Origin: Verrucomicrobiota bacterium
Lineage (GTDB): Bacteria > Verrucomicrobiota > Verrucomicrobiia > Opitutales > Opitutaceae
Reading direction: 5' to 3'
Length of the DNA stretch: 64,000 nucleotides
Assembly (NCBI GenBank): GCA_019510185.1
Contig: JAEKKV010000016.1
Location: forward strand, 186,001 to 250,000
Below the pieces are notes generated by a model. That model was not told the DNA's origin and ran no database searches. It saw only the letters and a list, made by a program, of their open reading frames with translations. Of the stretch, positions 24,914-34,481 are shown piece by piece. Both the position numbers and the translations under genes were made by a program. Every line of letters starts with the position of its first letter. Positions within the stretch are counted from its first letter, which is position 1.

Positions 24914-27900
24914 ATGAAAACGATCTTTGGCTCATCTAAAAACACCAATGGCGGTTGTCGGACGAGTAGACGCGGCATCCTGCCGCGTTGGGTGGGCACA
25001 GCGAACGCGGCAAGGTGCCGCGTCTCCTTTTATTTGTTGGGCGCGACCTTGATGTCGGCGGCACCGGTGACGACAGCGCTGACGCCGGGTGCGGGTGGCA
25101 AGATCGTGGTTGAGGCGACCGGCGTGCCTCCACCGGCCCCCTTGTTTTTCTCGGCGACGGCCGAACAGCAGGTGCTGGTCGGCGCCGCCGAGATCACCAG
25201 TGAGGTGAAGCTGGCCGTGCGCGTGCTTCAAGGCAGCGGTGAGGTGCTCACCTTGGGACTGTCGGGTGAGGGTGAAGTTGTCGGGGTGACCGGAACGGGT
25301 TTGCGCGACTGGGCGGTGCGGCAGGGAACGGGCGAGTCCGCTGGAAAACGATTTCTCGATCTGCGGCCGACATTGAACGGCGGAGTGGCTCCGCGTTCGT
25401 TCGATCTGGTGGTGCGGACGCATCTGCGCAATCCGGCGGTGCCGGGTGCGACGAGCCTGCTGTTGATCACGGCGGGGGATGCGACGGGTTTTTCGTCGCG
25501 GGTGCGTTTGCAGCCGGCCGAGACGGTCGAGCTGCGGGTGACCCAGGCGGTCGGCGCGGTCGCGGTCGGCGGGTTGGATTTTATGATGCAGGGCGAGGGA
25601 CGCCTCGAGGTGACGCTGGCGCATCGCGGGGCGGGGTATCGGGACGTGGAATTGAAGGCGGTGCGGCTCACGGGTGCGGTCAACGAGGCGGCGGGGTGCG
25701 TGGATTTCCATTTTCAAGCGGAGGCGCGTGTCGAGGAGGCGGGGGCGCGCCGGCGTCTGCTGTCGGGCGGAGCGGCGCCGAGCGAAGAGGCGTCAGGCGA
25801 CGGCTGGCACATGGAGCTTGTGAAGGCCGGCAACGGTTCGGCCTACGAATTGGTTTTCGATCGCAAGGGAGTCGTGTCGGTGAAGGTGGCGTTTGCCGCC
25901 GCGATCACGGAGGAGGGCGACTGGCGCAGGTTGAATTTTCGCATGCCGGCGGGCGTGGTGGTGCCGGTGATCCTGACCGGCTTGGGCGCGGAAGGTGTGG
26001 AGTTTGATCCGACGCAGGCGGTGGCGCCGTTGGCGACGAGCGCGGGTTGGCAGGGCTTCCTGCCGGCCAGCGGCGGCGTGGCGATGGCGTGGAAGCGCAC
26101 GCGCGACACGGGCGAGGGGATTTTGTTTTTCACGAGTTCGGAGCAAACGGAGGTGCGCGTTGGCGCGGGGCTGCTGCGGCAGTCCTCGCAGCTCGCGTTT
26201 CGCATCCTGCAAGGGAAATTGGGCGCAGTCCGCGTGCGCATCGACGGACCGGGCGAGATCGTGGGTGTCGACGGCGCGAACGTCCTCGGCTGGAAGGTGC
26301 TGCCATCGGGCGAAGCGCGCGTGCTTGAAGTGAAGCTGAGCCGTCCTTTCGAAGGCGAGGGCTCGCTGGTGGTGCGCAGTCAGGCGGCGCTCGGCGCGTT
26401 TCCCGTGCGGGCGGAATCGCTGCGGCTCACGCCCGAGGGCGGGGTGCGGCACGCCGGTTTCGTGCGCGTAGCCAACACCGGCGCGGTGCGGCTCGAAGTG
26501 GCGGAGGTCGAGGGCATGATGCAGCTCGCGCCGGAGCAGTTTCCCGGCGCGGCGGCGGAGGAAGGCGCGCGGCAGGTTTTTGTGTACCGCTTTCCGTCGG
26601 CGGAGCATGCGTATCGGGTGCTCGCCAGCCAGATTTTGCCGGAGGTCGGCGTGTCGGAGGTCGTGACCTACAGTCTCGCGGAAACGGACCGGGTGATCGA
26701 GGCGGACCTGGAGCTCGATGTGCGCGAGGCGCCGTTGCGAGACTGGTCGCTGTCGGTTCCGGCGGACTACGCGGTGGTGGCGGCGCAGGGCGCGGAGGTC
26801 GCGGACTACGCGGTGGAAACCGAGGCCAGGGAAGGTTATCGCACGGTGAAGATTGTTTTCGCCCATGCCATCGCCGGGAGGCAGTTGATCAAGTTGCGCC
26901 TGGAAAAAAACCAGGCGGCGGGTGCGGGCGAGTGGACGTTGGCGCCGCTGGTTTTCCCGGGCGCCAAGTCGGTGCGCGGCCACGTGGGCGTGGTTTCGGC
27001 GCCCGGTTATCGCATCACGCCGTCGGCGTCGCGGCAGCTGGCGGAGGTTCCGCTGAGTTATTTTCCGAAGCAGGCGGCGGGCTTGCAGCAGGCGTGGCGG
27101 TTGCGCGACGCGGACTGGTCGGCGGCGCTGAAGATCGAGGCGCTCGGGCAGAGCGTGCAGGCGGATGTCTTCCATCTTTATTCGCTGAAGGAGGGCGTCG
27201 TCTACGGGAGCGTGTTGATCAATTATTTCGTGATCGGCTCGCCGGCGGGAGAGTGGCGCATCGAAGTGCCGGCGGCGGCGGGCAACATCGACGTGATCGG
27301 CCAGGGCGTGCGGCGCGACTGGCGGCGCGAGGGCAACCAGGTGATCGTGACGCTGCACCAGCCGGTGCTGGGCGCCTCGACGTTGCTGGTGACGTTTGAG
27401 GAGCCGATGAGTGCGCGTGGCGGCGTGGTGAATCCGGGCGAGGTGCGTCCGCTGGGCGTGCAGGCCGAGCGCGGCTACCTGCAGGTGGTGAGCCCGCTGC
27501 AGGTGAAGCACGAGATTCTCAAGGCCGACGGCGGGCTGCTCAAGCTGGAGCCGTTGGAGTTGCCGGCGGAGTTCCGCCTGCTCACGAGTTCGCCGTCACT
27601 GGCGGTCTATCAATACACCGCGCGGCCCTTCACGCTTAACCTCGGCGTGAACTGGTACCAACCGGGCGAGACGGTGGACCAGGTGGTCGATTTCGCGAAG
27701 TTGAGCAGCCAGGTGTCGCGCGACGGGCAGGTCGTGACCGAGGCGCGGTTTTTTGTGAAGACACGCGGACGCAAGGCGCTGCGCATGGAGCTGCCGGCCG
27801 GCGTGAAACTCTGGGAGTCGCGTGTGGACGGCGAGATCGTCAACGCGCGCGCCGACGGTGGGCAGACGCTCGTGCCGTTGCCGGCCCGTCTCAATCCGAA

Positions 27901-30900
27901 CGAACCGGCCGAGGTCGCGTTGCGGCTCGGGCAGGAGGCGGGCGGATCGGCGTCGGCGGTGACGCTGACCGCACCAAAACTTTTCTCGCCGATGATCATC
28001 GGCGAATGGACGCTGCGCGGCGATTCCGAGCGGCTGCTCGTGCCGAAGGGCGGCAACGCCGACCTTACGAAGCCGACGCTCACCGAACGCGGTTTTGAAT
28101 GGATTGCCAACCGGGCGCGCGCCGGAGTCGCCGGCTTGTTGTTGCTGACGGCGCTGGCGGTGGCGGCCTTGCGGTCGCGTTCGGGACGCTGGCTGCCGTT
28201 TGGGTTGCTGGCGGGAGTGATCGCGGTGTGTTTTGCCCTGGCTTTGGCGGGCGAGGCTTTGCTGCAGCGGCGGGTCAACCTGAGAGAACTCAGCTATGCG
28301 TCCACGGTGGTGCCGGCGGGCGGAAAGGTGGAGATCACGGTGGCCAACGTCATGGCCTGGCAGCCGATGGTGTCGTGGCCGGGCGTGGCGGCGGGTGTCG
28401 CGGGCCTGGTGATGGGCGTGGCGGCGTTTGTGCGCGGCCGTCGTGGCGTGAGCGGACAAAGCCTGATGGCGGTGGCGGGTGCGATGTTGCTCGGGCTCGG
28501 CTTGCTCGCACAGCGCGGTGGGGCGGCACCGTTTTTTGCCGTCATTGCCGGGGCGATTTTCCTTTGTCTGATCATTCCGGGCGTGGCCGACGCATGGCGC
28601 GCGTGGCGGTCGCGGGGCGATTCCGAACCCGAGGCGGGCACGATTGTTTCGGTATTGATCCTGGCGCTCGTGCTGGGCGTGGTCTTCGGTGGAGCTTCCG
28701 AGGCGCGGGCCGACAAGGCGGTCGTGCCGCCGTCCGATCTCTGGGCGCAGGAAGGCGGCAAGACCGCGCAGGCAATGGTGCAGCGCTGGGAGATCAAGGA
28801 CGGGCGGCTCTTTGCCGAACTGGACCTCACGGTGCGCGGTGCGCCCGGCGACAGTTTTCTGTTGTTGAAGGCGCCGGCGGTGCTCACGGATTTCGCGGGC
28901 GATGGCTTGCGCGTCGGCAAGATCGAGCGCAACGGCGGCGCGGCCTACTTCCTGACATCGGACCGGGCGGGCGTGCTCACGGCGAAGGTGAAATTTGAAA
29001 TGCCCGTGCCGGACTTGGCCAAGGGCCTGACGTTGCCCACGGGGCCGGCCGCGATGCAGCGCGTCACGATCCTGCTCGACCAGGGCGGTTGGGAATTTGC
29101 GTCGCCGATGGCGGTGCAGGTGAAACCGACCACCGGGCTGGCCGAGGGGAAAAGCGGGGCGACGCTGGTGCTCGGATCTGCGCGCACGGCGGTGATCAAC
29201 CTCGTGGCGCAGAGCCGCGACCTGACGGCGGAGGCGACGCAGTTTTATGCCGAGGCGGCCAACCTCTACGTGCCGGGGCCCGGCGTGGTCAACGGCTACG
29301 CTCGCGTGACGGTGCGCCCGGTGCAGGGCCGCGTGACGGCGCTCGATTTGGAAGTGCCGGAAGGTTTCACGGTGGGCGAGGTGGGGCGCGGTCCGGTGGG
29401 CGCGTGGCGTTTCGATCCGGTGAAGCACCGGCTGCACGTGGCGGTCGAGCCGGCGCAGACGGCGGCGTTCGCCTTCGTTGTGGAAACGCAGCGCGGGGCG
29501 GCGGCGCTGCCGTTTGACCTCACGTTGCGTCCGTTGCGCGTGACGGGAGCGGCGGGCGAGGTGGGTATGATCGCGCTGGCTTTCGGCGGCGACGCTCAGC
29601 CGGAGGGCGTGAAGCCGGCGGGATTGTCGTCGGTCAACGGCGAGGATTTCGATGCGACCCTGCTGCCGCGCGGACGCGACGGACAGGCGCTCGCGGCGTT
29701 GCAGCAGGTTTACCGCTACGGAAGCGATGAGAGCTCGGTGGCGTTGCGGGTGGCGCCGGTCGCGCCCGAGGTGCGGGTGGCAAGCAAGCAGGTGGTGTCG
29801 CTCGGCGATGACCGGCTGGTGCTGGCGACCGATTTGAACGTGGCGATCACGCGGGTGGGGTTGTTCAAGCTCAGTTTCAACCTGCCCGAGGGGCTGGAGG
29901 TGGAGGCCTTGAGCGGGGCGGCGTTGAGCCACTGGGCCGAGTCGAAGGAGGACGGCCGTCGCGTCATCACGATGCATCTCAACGGGCGGACCATCGGCGA
30001 CCAAAGTTTTGCGCTGACGCTGGTCGGCCCGGCGCCGGCGGCGCAGGAGGGTTGGACGGTGCCGAAGGTGGTGGTGCGCGAGGCCACGCGGCAAACGGGT
30101 GAGTTGCAGCTCGTGCCGGAGAAGGGGCTGCGCCTGCGGGCGATGGAGCGCACGAATGTCTCCCAGCTCGATCCGCGCACGGCGGGCAATGCGCGTCCGG
30201 GCGCGCTGGCGTTCCGGTTGTTGCAGGCGGACTGGGTGCTGACGGTCGGCATCGAGGCGCTGGAGCCGTGGGTGACGGTGCAGGCGTTGCAGGAGGTGAC
30301 CGTGCGCGAAGGGCAGACGCTCACGCGCCTCGGACTGCGTTACCGTGTGGAAAACGCCGCGATCAAACAGGTCCGCGTGCGGCTGCCCGGTCTCAGCGAA
30401 GACCAAGTGCGGACCGTGCGGGCGACGGGCACGGCGGTGGGTGATTGTGTGGCGGTGCCGGGCGAGGCCGGCCTGTGGGAAGTCCGCTTCCAGCGCGGCA
30501 TCGTCGGCGAGACGGATGTGCAGATCGAGTTTCAGGGCCAGGCCGGACGCGAGGCGGGTCACGAGACGGTGGCGACGCCGGTGTTCGTCGGCGCGCGGCA
30601 GGTGGCGCAGTTCGTGGCGGTGCGCGGGGGCGGGCGGATGGAGCTGGACGCCACCGAGCTGCCGCACGGCTGGCAGCGCACGGATTGGAGCGCGGTGCCG
30701 GCGGTCTTGCTGGACCGGGGCGACCGCAGCGTGCCGGCGTTGAGTTTCCGCGTGGCCGAGCCGGAAAAACCGCTGGTGGTGACGACGCGCCGGCACGAGG
30801 TGGCGGATGCGCTGAAGCTGCGCGTGACCAGCGGCGAGTTGACGACGCTTTTCTCGCCGGCGGGGACGTTCCTCACGGCGGCGGAACTCAACGTCGAGGT

Positions 30901-31888
30901 GGTCGAGAAGAGCACGTTGCGGGTGCGGCTGCCCAAGGGCGCGCGCTTGTTCAACACGCTCGTGAACGGCGAGGGTGTGTCCGCGGTGCGCGAGGACGAT
31001 GCGTATCTCTTCCATGTGTCTCCCAACACCGCGGCCGATCACACGGCCAAGGTCAGGCTGGTCTATGCGGTGACCGACACGTCGGCAGGCCGCATCGACC
31101 TGCTCGGACCGGGGCTGAACGTTCCGCTGGAAAACGTGTCGTGGCGCGTGGTGATGCCGCCCGGCTGTGAACTCGCCGGCTACGCGGGCGGTCTCCGTCT
31201 GCGCGAGGAGCGGGTCGTGTCGAGCTTCGGACTGGACGACTACCGTTCGTCGGTGGTCACGCGGCGCGCGGCCGAGGTGAAGCAGGCCAACGACTTCATC
31301 GTCGAGGCCAACACCCTCCTCCAGCAAGGGCAGCAGCAGGCGGCGGGCGAGGTTTTAAGCCGCGCCTCGAAGACGAAGGCGCTCGACGAGGCCACCAACG
31401 AGGATGCCCGCGTGCAGTTGCGCGCGCTCAAGACGCAGCAGGCGGTGGTGGGCCTCAACACCCGGCGTCAAAAGCTCTACCTGGACAACAACGCCAGCGT
31501 GGGCCTGCACAACGTGCAACTGGAGCAGGCGGCCAGCCTGAATCCCTTCTTGCAGGGGAAAACCAACTACAATTCGCAGCAGGTCGACCAGTTGCTCATG
31601 GGCAACACGGTCGAAGAAAACGCGGCGCTCAGCGGCATTGCCGGCCGTATCGTGGACCAGCAACTCGCGGCCGAGCCGGCCCCGAGCGCAATCGATGTGA
31701 CGCTGCCGGAGCACGGGCAGGTGCTCACCTTCACGCGCAGCCTGCAGGTGGACGGAGGTGCGCCGCTGGAGTTGAAACTGGACATCGCCCGTCGCTGGGG
31801 AAGCGGTGCGGGTTTCGGCGGCGGCGTCTTGCTGGCCGTGGGCGCCATTGTAGGGCTGGCCCTGCGACGCCGACCAGCCACGGTTTGA
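24914..31888 (+). CDS. Giant multi-module membrane/surface protein of unknown function
   Basis: 2324 residues. A signal-peptide-like start (SFYLLGATLMSAAP, about 38-51) is preceded by residues encoded by an inserted palindromic repeat. Long beta-rich modules follow, at least two clearly related (LAVRVLQGSGEV..GEGEVVGV and LAFRILQGKLGA..GPGEIVGV). A cluster of hydrophobic helices lies near 1065-1270, then more beta modules, then an alpha-helical Gln/Asn-rich stretch (about 2115-2240), and a C-terminal hydrophobic segment with RRRP (2295-2321). No enzyme motif is seen. It is likely the envelope partner of the sigma/VWA pair upstream. The start may be one of several ATGs. Confidence 0.7.
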   Translation: MKTIFGSSKNTNGGCRTSRRGILPRWVGTANAARCRVSFYLLGATLMSAAPVTTALTPGAGGKIVVEATGVPPPAPLFFSATAEQQVLVGAAEITSEVKLAVRVLQGSGEVLTLGLSGEGEVVGVTGTGLRDWAVRQGTGESAGKRFLDLRPTLNGGVAPRSFDLVVRTHLRNPAVPGATSLLLITAGDATGFSSRVRLQPAETVELRVTQAVGAVAVGGLDFMMQGEGRLEVTLAHRGAGYRDVELKAVRLTGAVNEAAGCVDFHFQAEARVEEAGARRRLLSGGAAPSEEASGDGWHMELVKAGNGSAYELVFDRKGVVSVKVAFAAAITEEGDWRRLNFRMPAGVVVPVILTGLGAEGVEFDPTQAVAPLATSAGWQGFLPASGGVAMAWKRTRDTGEGILFFTSSEQTEVRVGAGLLRQSSQLAFRILQGKLGAVRVRIDGPGEIVGVDGANVLGWKVLPSGEARVLEVKLSRPFEGEGSLVVRSQAALGAFPVRAESLRLTPEGGVRHAGFVRVANTGAVRLEVAEVEGMMQLAPEQFPGAAAEEGARQVFVYRFPSAEHAYRVLASQILPEVGVSEVVTYSLAETDRVIEADLELDVREAPLRDWSLSVPADYAVVAAQGAEVADYAVETEAREGYRTVKIVFAHAIAGRQLIKLRLEKNQAAGAGEWTLAPLVFPGAKSVRGHVGVVSAPGYRITPSASRQLAEVPLSYFPKQAAGLQQAWRLRDADWSAALKIEALGQSVQADVFHLYSLKEGVVYGSVLINYFVIGSPAGEWRIEVPAAAGNIDVIGQGVRRDWRREGNQVIVTLHQPVLGASTLLVTFEEPMSARGGVVNPGEVRPLGVQAERGYLQVVSPLQVKHEILKADGGLLKLEPLELPAEFRLLTSSPSLAVYQYTARPFTLNLGVNWYQPGETVDQVVDFAKLSSQVSRDGQVVTEARFFVKTRGRKALRMELPAGVKLWESRVDGEIVNARADGGQTLVPLPARLNPNEPAEVALRLGQEAGGSASAVTLTAPKLFSPMIIGEWTLRGDSERLLVPKGGNADLTKPTLTERGFEWIANRARAGVAGLLLLTALAVAALRSRSGRWLPFGLLAGVIAVCFALALAGEALLQRRVNLRELSYASTVVPAGGKVEITVANVMAWQPMVSWPGVAAGVAGLVMGVAAFVRGRRGVSGQSLMAVAGAMLLGLGLLAQRGGAAPFFAVIAGAIFLCLIIPGVADAWRAWRSRGDSEPEAGTIVSVLILALVLGVVFGGASEARADKAVVPPSDLWAQEGGKTAQAMVQRWEIKDGRLFAELDLTVRGAPGDSFLLLKAPAVLTDFAGDGLRVGKIERNGGAAYFLTSDRAGVLTAKVKFEMPVPDLAKGLTLPTGPAAMQRVTILLDQGGWEFASPMAVQVKPTTGLAEGKSGATLVLGSARTAVINLVAQSRDLTAEATQFYAEAANLYVPGPGVVNGYARVTVRPVQGRVTALDLEVPEGFTVGEVGRGPVGAWRFDPVKHRLHVAVEPAQTAAFAFVVETQRGAAALPFDLTLRPLRVTGAAGEVGMIALAFGGDAQPEGVKPAGLSSVNGEDFDATLLPRGRDGQALAALQQVYRYGSDESSVALRVAPVAPEVRVASKQVVSLGDDRLVLATDLNVAITRVGLFKLSFNLPEGLEVEALSGAALSHWAESKEDGRRVITMHLNGRTIGDQSFALTLVGPAPAAQEGWTVPKVVVREATRQTGELQLVPEKGLRLRAMERTNVSQLDPRTAGNARPGALAFRLLQADWVLTVGIEALEPWVTVQALQEVTVREGQTLTRLGLRYRVENAAIKQVRVRLPGLSEDQVRTVRATGTAVGDCVAVPGEAGLWEVRFQRGIVGETDVQIEFQGQAGREAGHETVATPVFVGARQVAQFVAVRGGGRMELDATELPHGWQRTDWSAVPAVLLDRGDRSVPALSFRVAEPEKPLVVTTRRHEVADALKLRVTSGELTTLFSPAGTFLTAAELNVEVVEKSTLRVRLPKGARLFNTLVNGEGVSAVREDDAYLFHVSPNTAADHTAKVRLVYAVTDTSAGRIDLLGPGLNVPLENVSWRVVMPPGCELAGYAGGLRLREERVVSSFGLDDYRSSVVTRRAAEVKQANDFIVEANTLLQQGQQQAAGEVLSRASKTKALDEATNEDARVQLRALKTQQAVVGLNTRRQKLYLDNNASVGLHNVQLEQAASLNPFLQGKTNYNSQQVDQLLMGNTVEENAALSGIAGRIVDQQLAAEPAPSAIDVTLPEHGQVLTFTRSLQVDGGAPLELKLDIARRWGSGAGFGGGVLLAVGAIVGLALRRRPATV
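24968..25025. repeat. Paired palindromic repeat inserted in a coding region
   Basis: Two hairpins in tandem, ACGCGGCA-TCC-TGCCGCGT (24970-24988) and ACGCGGCA-AGG-TGCCGCGT (25005-25023). The outer ends AGACGCGGCA and TGCCGCGTCT are inverted. The layout is that of a REP pair (BIME-like). It is read through in frame in the N-terminus of the 2324-residue protein. Confidence 0.8.
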
Positions 31889-31934
31889 AGCGGTGGACCT
31901 CAGGTTCGCGGAGTTTGGCTCTCTTCGCGCAAAA

Positions 31935-31961
31935 CGCCCCGGCTGATCCTCAGCCGGGGCG
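31935..31961. terminator. Strong hairpin between convergent genes
   Basis: A perfect 12-bp stem CGCCCCGGCTGA / TCAGCCGGGGCG with loop TCC. It sits between the convergent ends of the giant protein gene and the PEP-CTERM gene. An A-run precedes the stem (a T-run for the minus strand), which fits a rho-independent terminator for the minus-strand gene and probably a bidirectional one. Confidence 0.8.
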
Positions 31962-31990
31962 GTGTGGAAACCAACGCGGAGACCTTGCGA

Positions 31991-34324
31991 TCAGACAGTG
32001 GTCTGGCGGCGACGGCGGATCGCTGCGATGCTGAGAGTAAGCGCACCGCAGAGGGCGGCGTAGGTGGCAGGCTCGGGGATGGCGGAGACAATAAAGGAAC
32101 CCGTACCCGTGAAGGCGGAGTCGCCGAAGTAGGTGTTGAGCTGGGAAACCGTGTAGGTGCCGGCGGTCAGGTAGGTGGCGCTGACGGAATTGTAGACATT
32201 GCCGAGCGTTTCCGCTCCGGAGAAGCTCAGGTTGATCGTCGATGTGTCGGCGAAGGTAAGGGTGGCTGAGTCCGCGATGGAGGCATTGTTGCCGAAGGTA
32301 AGCGCGGCGCCCGCGACCACGGAGACATTGCCCGTGCCGAACGTGCCGGTGGAATTGGTCGCCAAGGTGCCGACATTGACCGTCGTGCCGCCGCTATAGG
32401 TGTTCGCGCCGGAGAGGGTGGTCGTGCCGCTCCCGGTGAAAGTCATTCCACCGCTGCTCACTGAACCGGTCGTACCAGTGTAGGTAGTTCCGAACGCGGC
32501 CGCGCCGTTTCCTGCAACGGCGGTGCCGCCTACGAGAGTAATCGTCGGAGCACTGGTATAACCGGAACCTGGGCTGGTGATCACGATGCTTGTGACTTTG
32601 CCGTTTACTGCATCAAAGACTGCATAGCCGGCTGCGCCGGTGCCGCCGCCACCCGTGAATTTAACCACCGGAGCACCAATAAAACTGTTGTTCGCCGTGG
32701 CACTGAAGTTACTGCCGGTCACCCCAAAGGTTGTCGATCCATCAGCCACCGGCGCTTTCAATGCAGACTGCACGGTGACGGCAAAGCCGCCGTTGTCGAT
32801 GGTACCGCCGCCCGCGTGCACAAAGGTGGAAACGTTGGTTCGGATCAAACCCGTGGCATCGGCTCCGGTAGCCTTCAAGGTGCCGCCGTTGAAGGTCATG
32901 GTAGTAGTGGCAGTCGTTCCGTTTGTGTTCACGAAAGAGACATCGAGTTCGCCGCCGGTGCTGGCACCGCTGCCCAGCGTCAAAGTGGCGACGTTAGCGG
33001 CAATATTGCCCGAGTTGAGCAATACGCCGCCTGCGCCGCTCAAAGGAGTGAGCGTTAGCTTGCTACCCGCCCCGGTGATATTGATGGACGAATAGCCAGT
33101 CGTTGCTCCTGTGCCGGTGTTCACGGTGAGGGTATTCGCATTGGCCCCATTCGCGCTCGTCAGTGTGCCGCCGCCGGTGATGTTCAACGCGGCCGTCCCG
33201 GAAATTCCGGTGCCGTTTCCATTCACCTCCAAAGCCGTGCCAGCAGACTGATTAGTGCCCAAAATGGTAACCGTGCCACCGGTGATATCCATCACACCGG
33301 CACCAGTATTTCCGTTAACAATACCGAGGCGTGCGGAGATTGAAGTCGTGCCGGAGTTTTGTAGGTAGCCATAAGCTCCAACGGCATTACCCAGAAAGAA
33401 GCCCGCTCCGCCACTTACCGCGGCAGTATTGGTCAATGAGCCGGAGTTGAAAATGGCACCGGCGCTGTTGGTGCTGTTACCAATATTGCCGCCGGCGCCT
33501 GCCGCACCCGTGAAGGAAAGCGTGCTGCCGGACGCGATGTTAATGACACCTAGGCTGTTCGTTCCATTTCCCACATAGCCGGTGAAGGTGGTTGAGGATG
33601 AGCCGAGGGTGGTATTGTTTGAAATGTTTAACGCGGACACCGTCGTCGCACCGGCGGTCAGCGCGCTACCCACCTGAATTTGTCCGGTCAGCGTCTGCGT
33701 GTTTCCACCCGAGACGCTCACGGTGCCAAGGTTGACAGTCAGTGCCCCTGTGAAGGTGTTCGCGCCGGAGAGGGTCAGCGTGCCTGAACCAGCCTTTGTG
33801 ATGCCGCCAGTGCCGCTGATGATCCCGCCAAGGGTGATGTCGCCGCCACCGGCTGTCGTGGTGACCGTGCGAACAGCAGTGCTGCTAATCGCGTTATTGA
33901 TTGTCTGCAGGTTCGTGCTGCTGTTGGTCAGATTCCCACCCAGAATGAATGCGTTGCCGCCGATGGTGTAAGCGGAGGCAACGGAGTTGAACGTGATGCC
34001 GGCAAACGTTGCGCCCGACAGGTCGTTGGTGAGCGCGGTGATAGCCGATGTATCAAAGAATAACGCGTCGCCCGAGGCAGCTGCGTTCGTGGGCGTGGCC
34101 ACACCCGTCGTGCCTACCGTCCAGTTGGTGCCGCTGAAATTACCATCGGCCGGACCCGGAGTGTTGGTTGACCACGCCTCGTTTGCCGCCTGCAAAGACG
34201 GGCCAGTGAGAATGATGCCGAGGGCGAAAAGCGCAGCGGTGAAAGTGCGGCGGAGCTTAATCTGCGAGGACGAGGGGTGCATGGCGGATGAGTTAAGATG
34301 GGGTGGTGCCTTTTTTTTGGGCAT
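31991..34324 (-). CDS. PEP-CTERM protein with autotransporter-associated beta-strand repeats
   Basis: 777 residues, mostly Gly/Thr/Ser/Asn-rich. A signal peptide (TFTAALFALGIILTGPSLQA) leads to repeats of the PATR type (GSGTLTLSGANTFTGALTV, GSGTTTLSGANTYSGGTTV). The end is a classic PEP-CTERM sorting signal: IPEPATYAALCG, a hydrophobic helix and RRRRQ. It is likely exported and processed by an exosortase, then displayed or shed. A start at 34282 (MHPSSSQ) is also possible. The composition is less GC-rich than the neighbours. An inverted repeat AGGAGA/TCTCCT (34336-34356) lies just upstream. 34325-34481 has no gene. Confidence 0.85.
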   Translation of the reverse strand: MPKKKAPPHLNSSAMHPSSSQIKLRRTFTAALFALGIILTGPSLQAANEAWSTNTPGPADGNFSGTNWTVGTTGVATPTNAAASGDALFFDTSAITALTNDLSGATFAGITFNSVASAYTIGGNAFILGGNLTNSSTNLQTINNAISSTAVRTVTTTAGGGDITLGGIISGTGGITKAGSGTLTLSGANTFTGALTVNLGTVSVSGGNTQTLTGQIQVGSALTAGATTVSALNISNNTTLGSSSTTFTGYVGNGTNSLGVINIASGSTLSFTGAAGAGGNIGNSTNSAGAIFNSGSLTNTAAVSGGAGFFLGNAVGAYGYLQNSGTTSISARLGIVNGNTGAGVMDITGGTVTILGTNQSAGTALEVNGNGTGISGTAALNITGGGTLTSANGANANTLTVNTGTGATTGYSSINITGAGSKLTLTPLSGAGGVLLNSGNIAANVATLTLGSGASTGGELDVSFVNTNGTTATTTMTFNGGTLKATGADATGLIRTNVSTFVHAGGGTIDNGGFAVTVQSALKAPVADGSTTFGVTGSNFSATANNSFIGAPVVKFTGGGGTGAAGYAVFDAVNGKVTSIVITSPGSGYTSAPTITLVGGTAVAGNGAAAFGTTYTGTTGSVSSGGMTFTGSGTTTLSGANTYSGGTTVNVGTLATNSTGTFGTGNVSVVAGAALTFGNNASIADSATLTFADTSTINLSFSGAETLGNVYNSVSATYLTAGTYTVSQLNTYFGDSAFTGTGSFIVSAIPEPATYAALCGALTLSIAAIRRRRQTTV

Positions 34325-34481
34325 GGGTCTTAACTAGGAGAAACGGAATCTCTCCTGAAACTCTGCCAACATTCCCTGAGTTTTTTATTGGTCCGGCGAC
34401 ACGGACGGAAGCGGACGTCCGGAAATTTGCCCTTGTCGCCGGGAGTCATTCGTCGGCAACGCCTTCTCGGCTTTCGTAGCG

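Noticed and set aside
27596..31327. 1243-codon open frame antisense to the giant surface protein
   Set aside because: Arg/His-rich translation without domains. The plus-strand frame has membrane segments and repeated modules, so the antisense frame is a composition effect.
31991..34324. Possible CRISPR or tandem DNA repeats in the repetitive PEP-CTERM gene
   Set aside because: The periodicity is at protein level with variable spacing, and there are no regular direct repeats with unique spacers.
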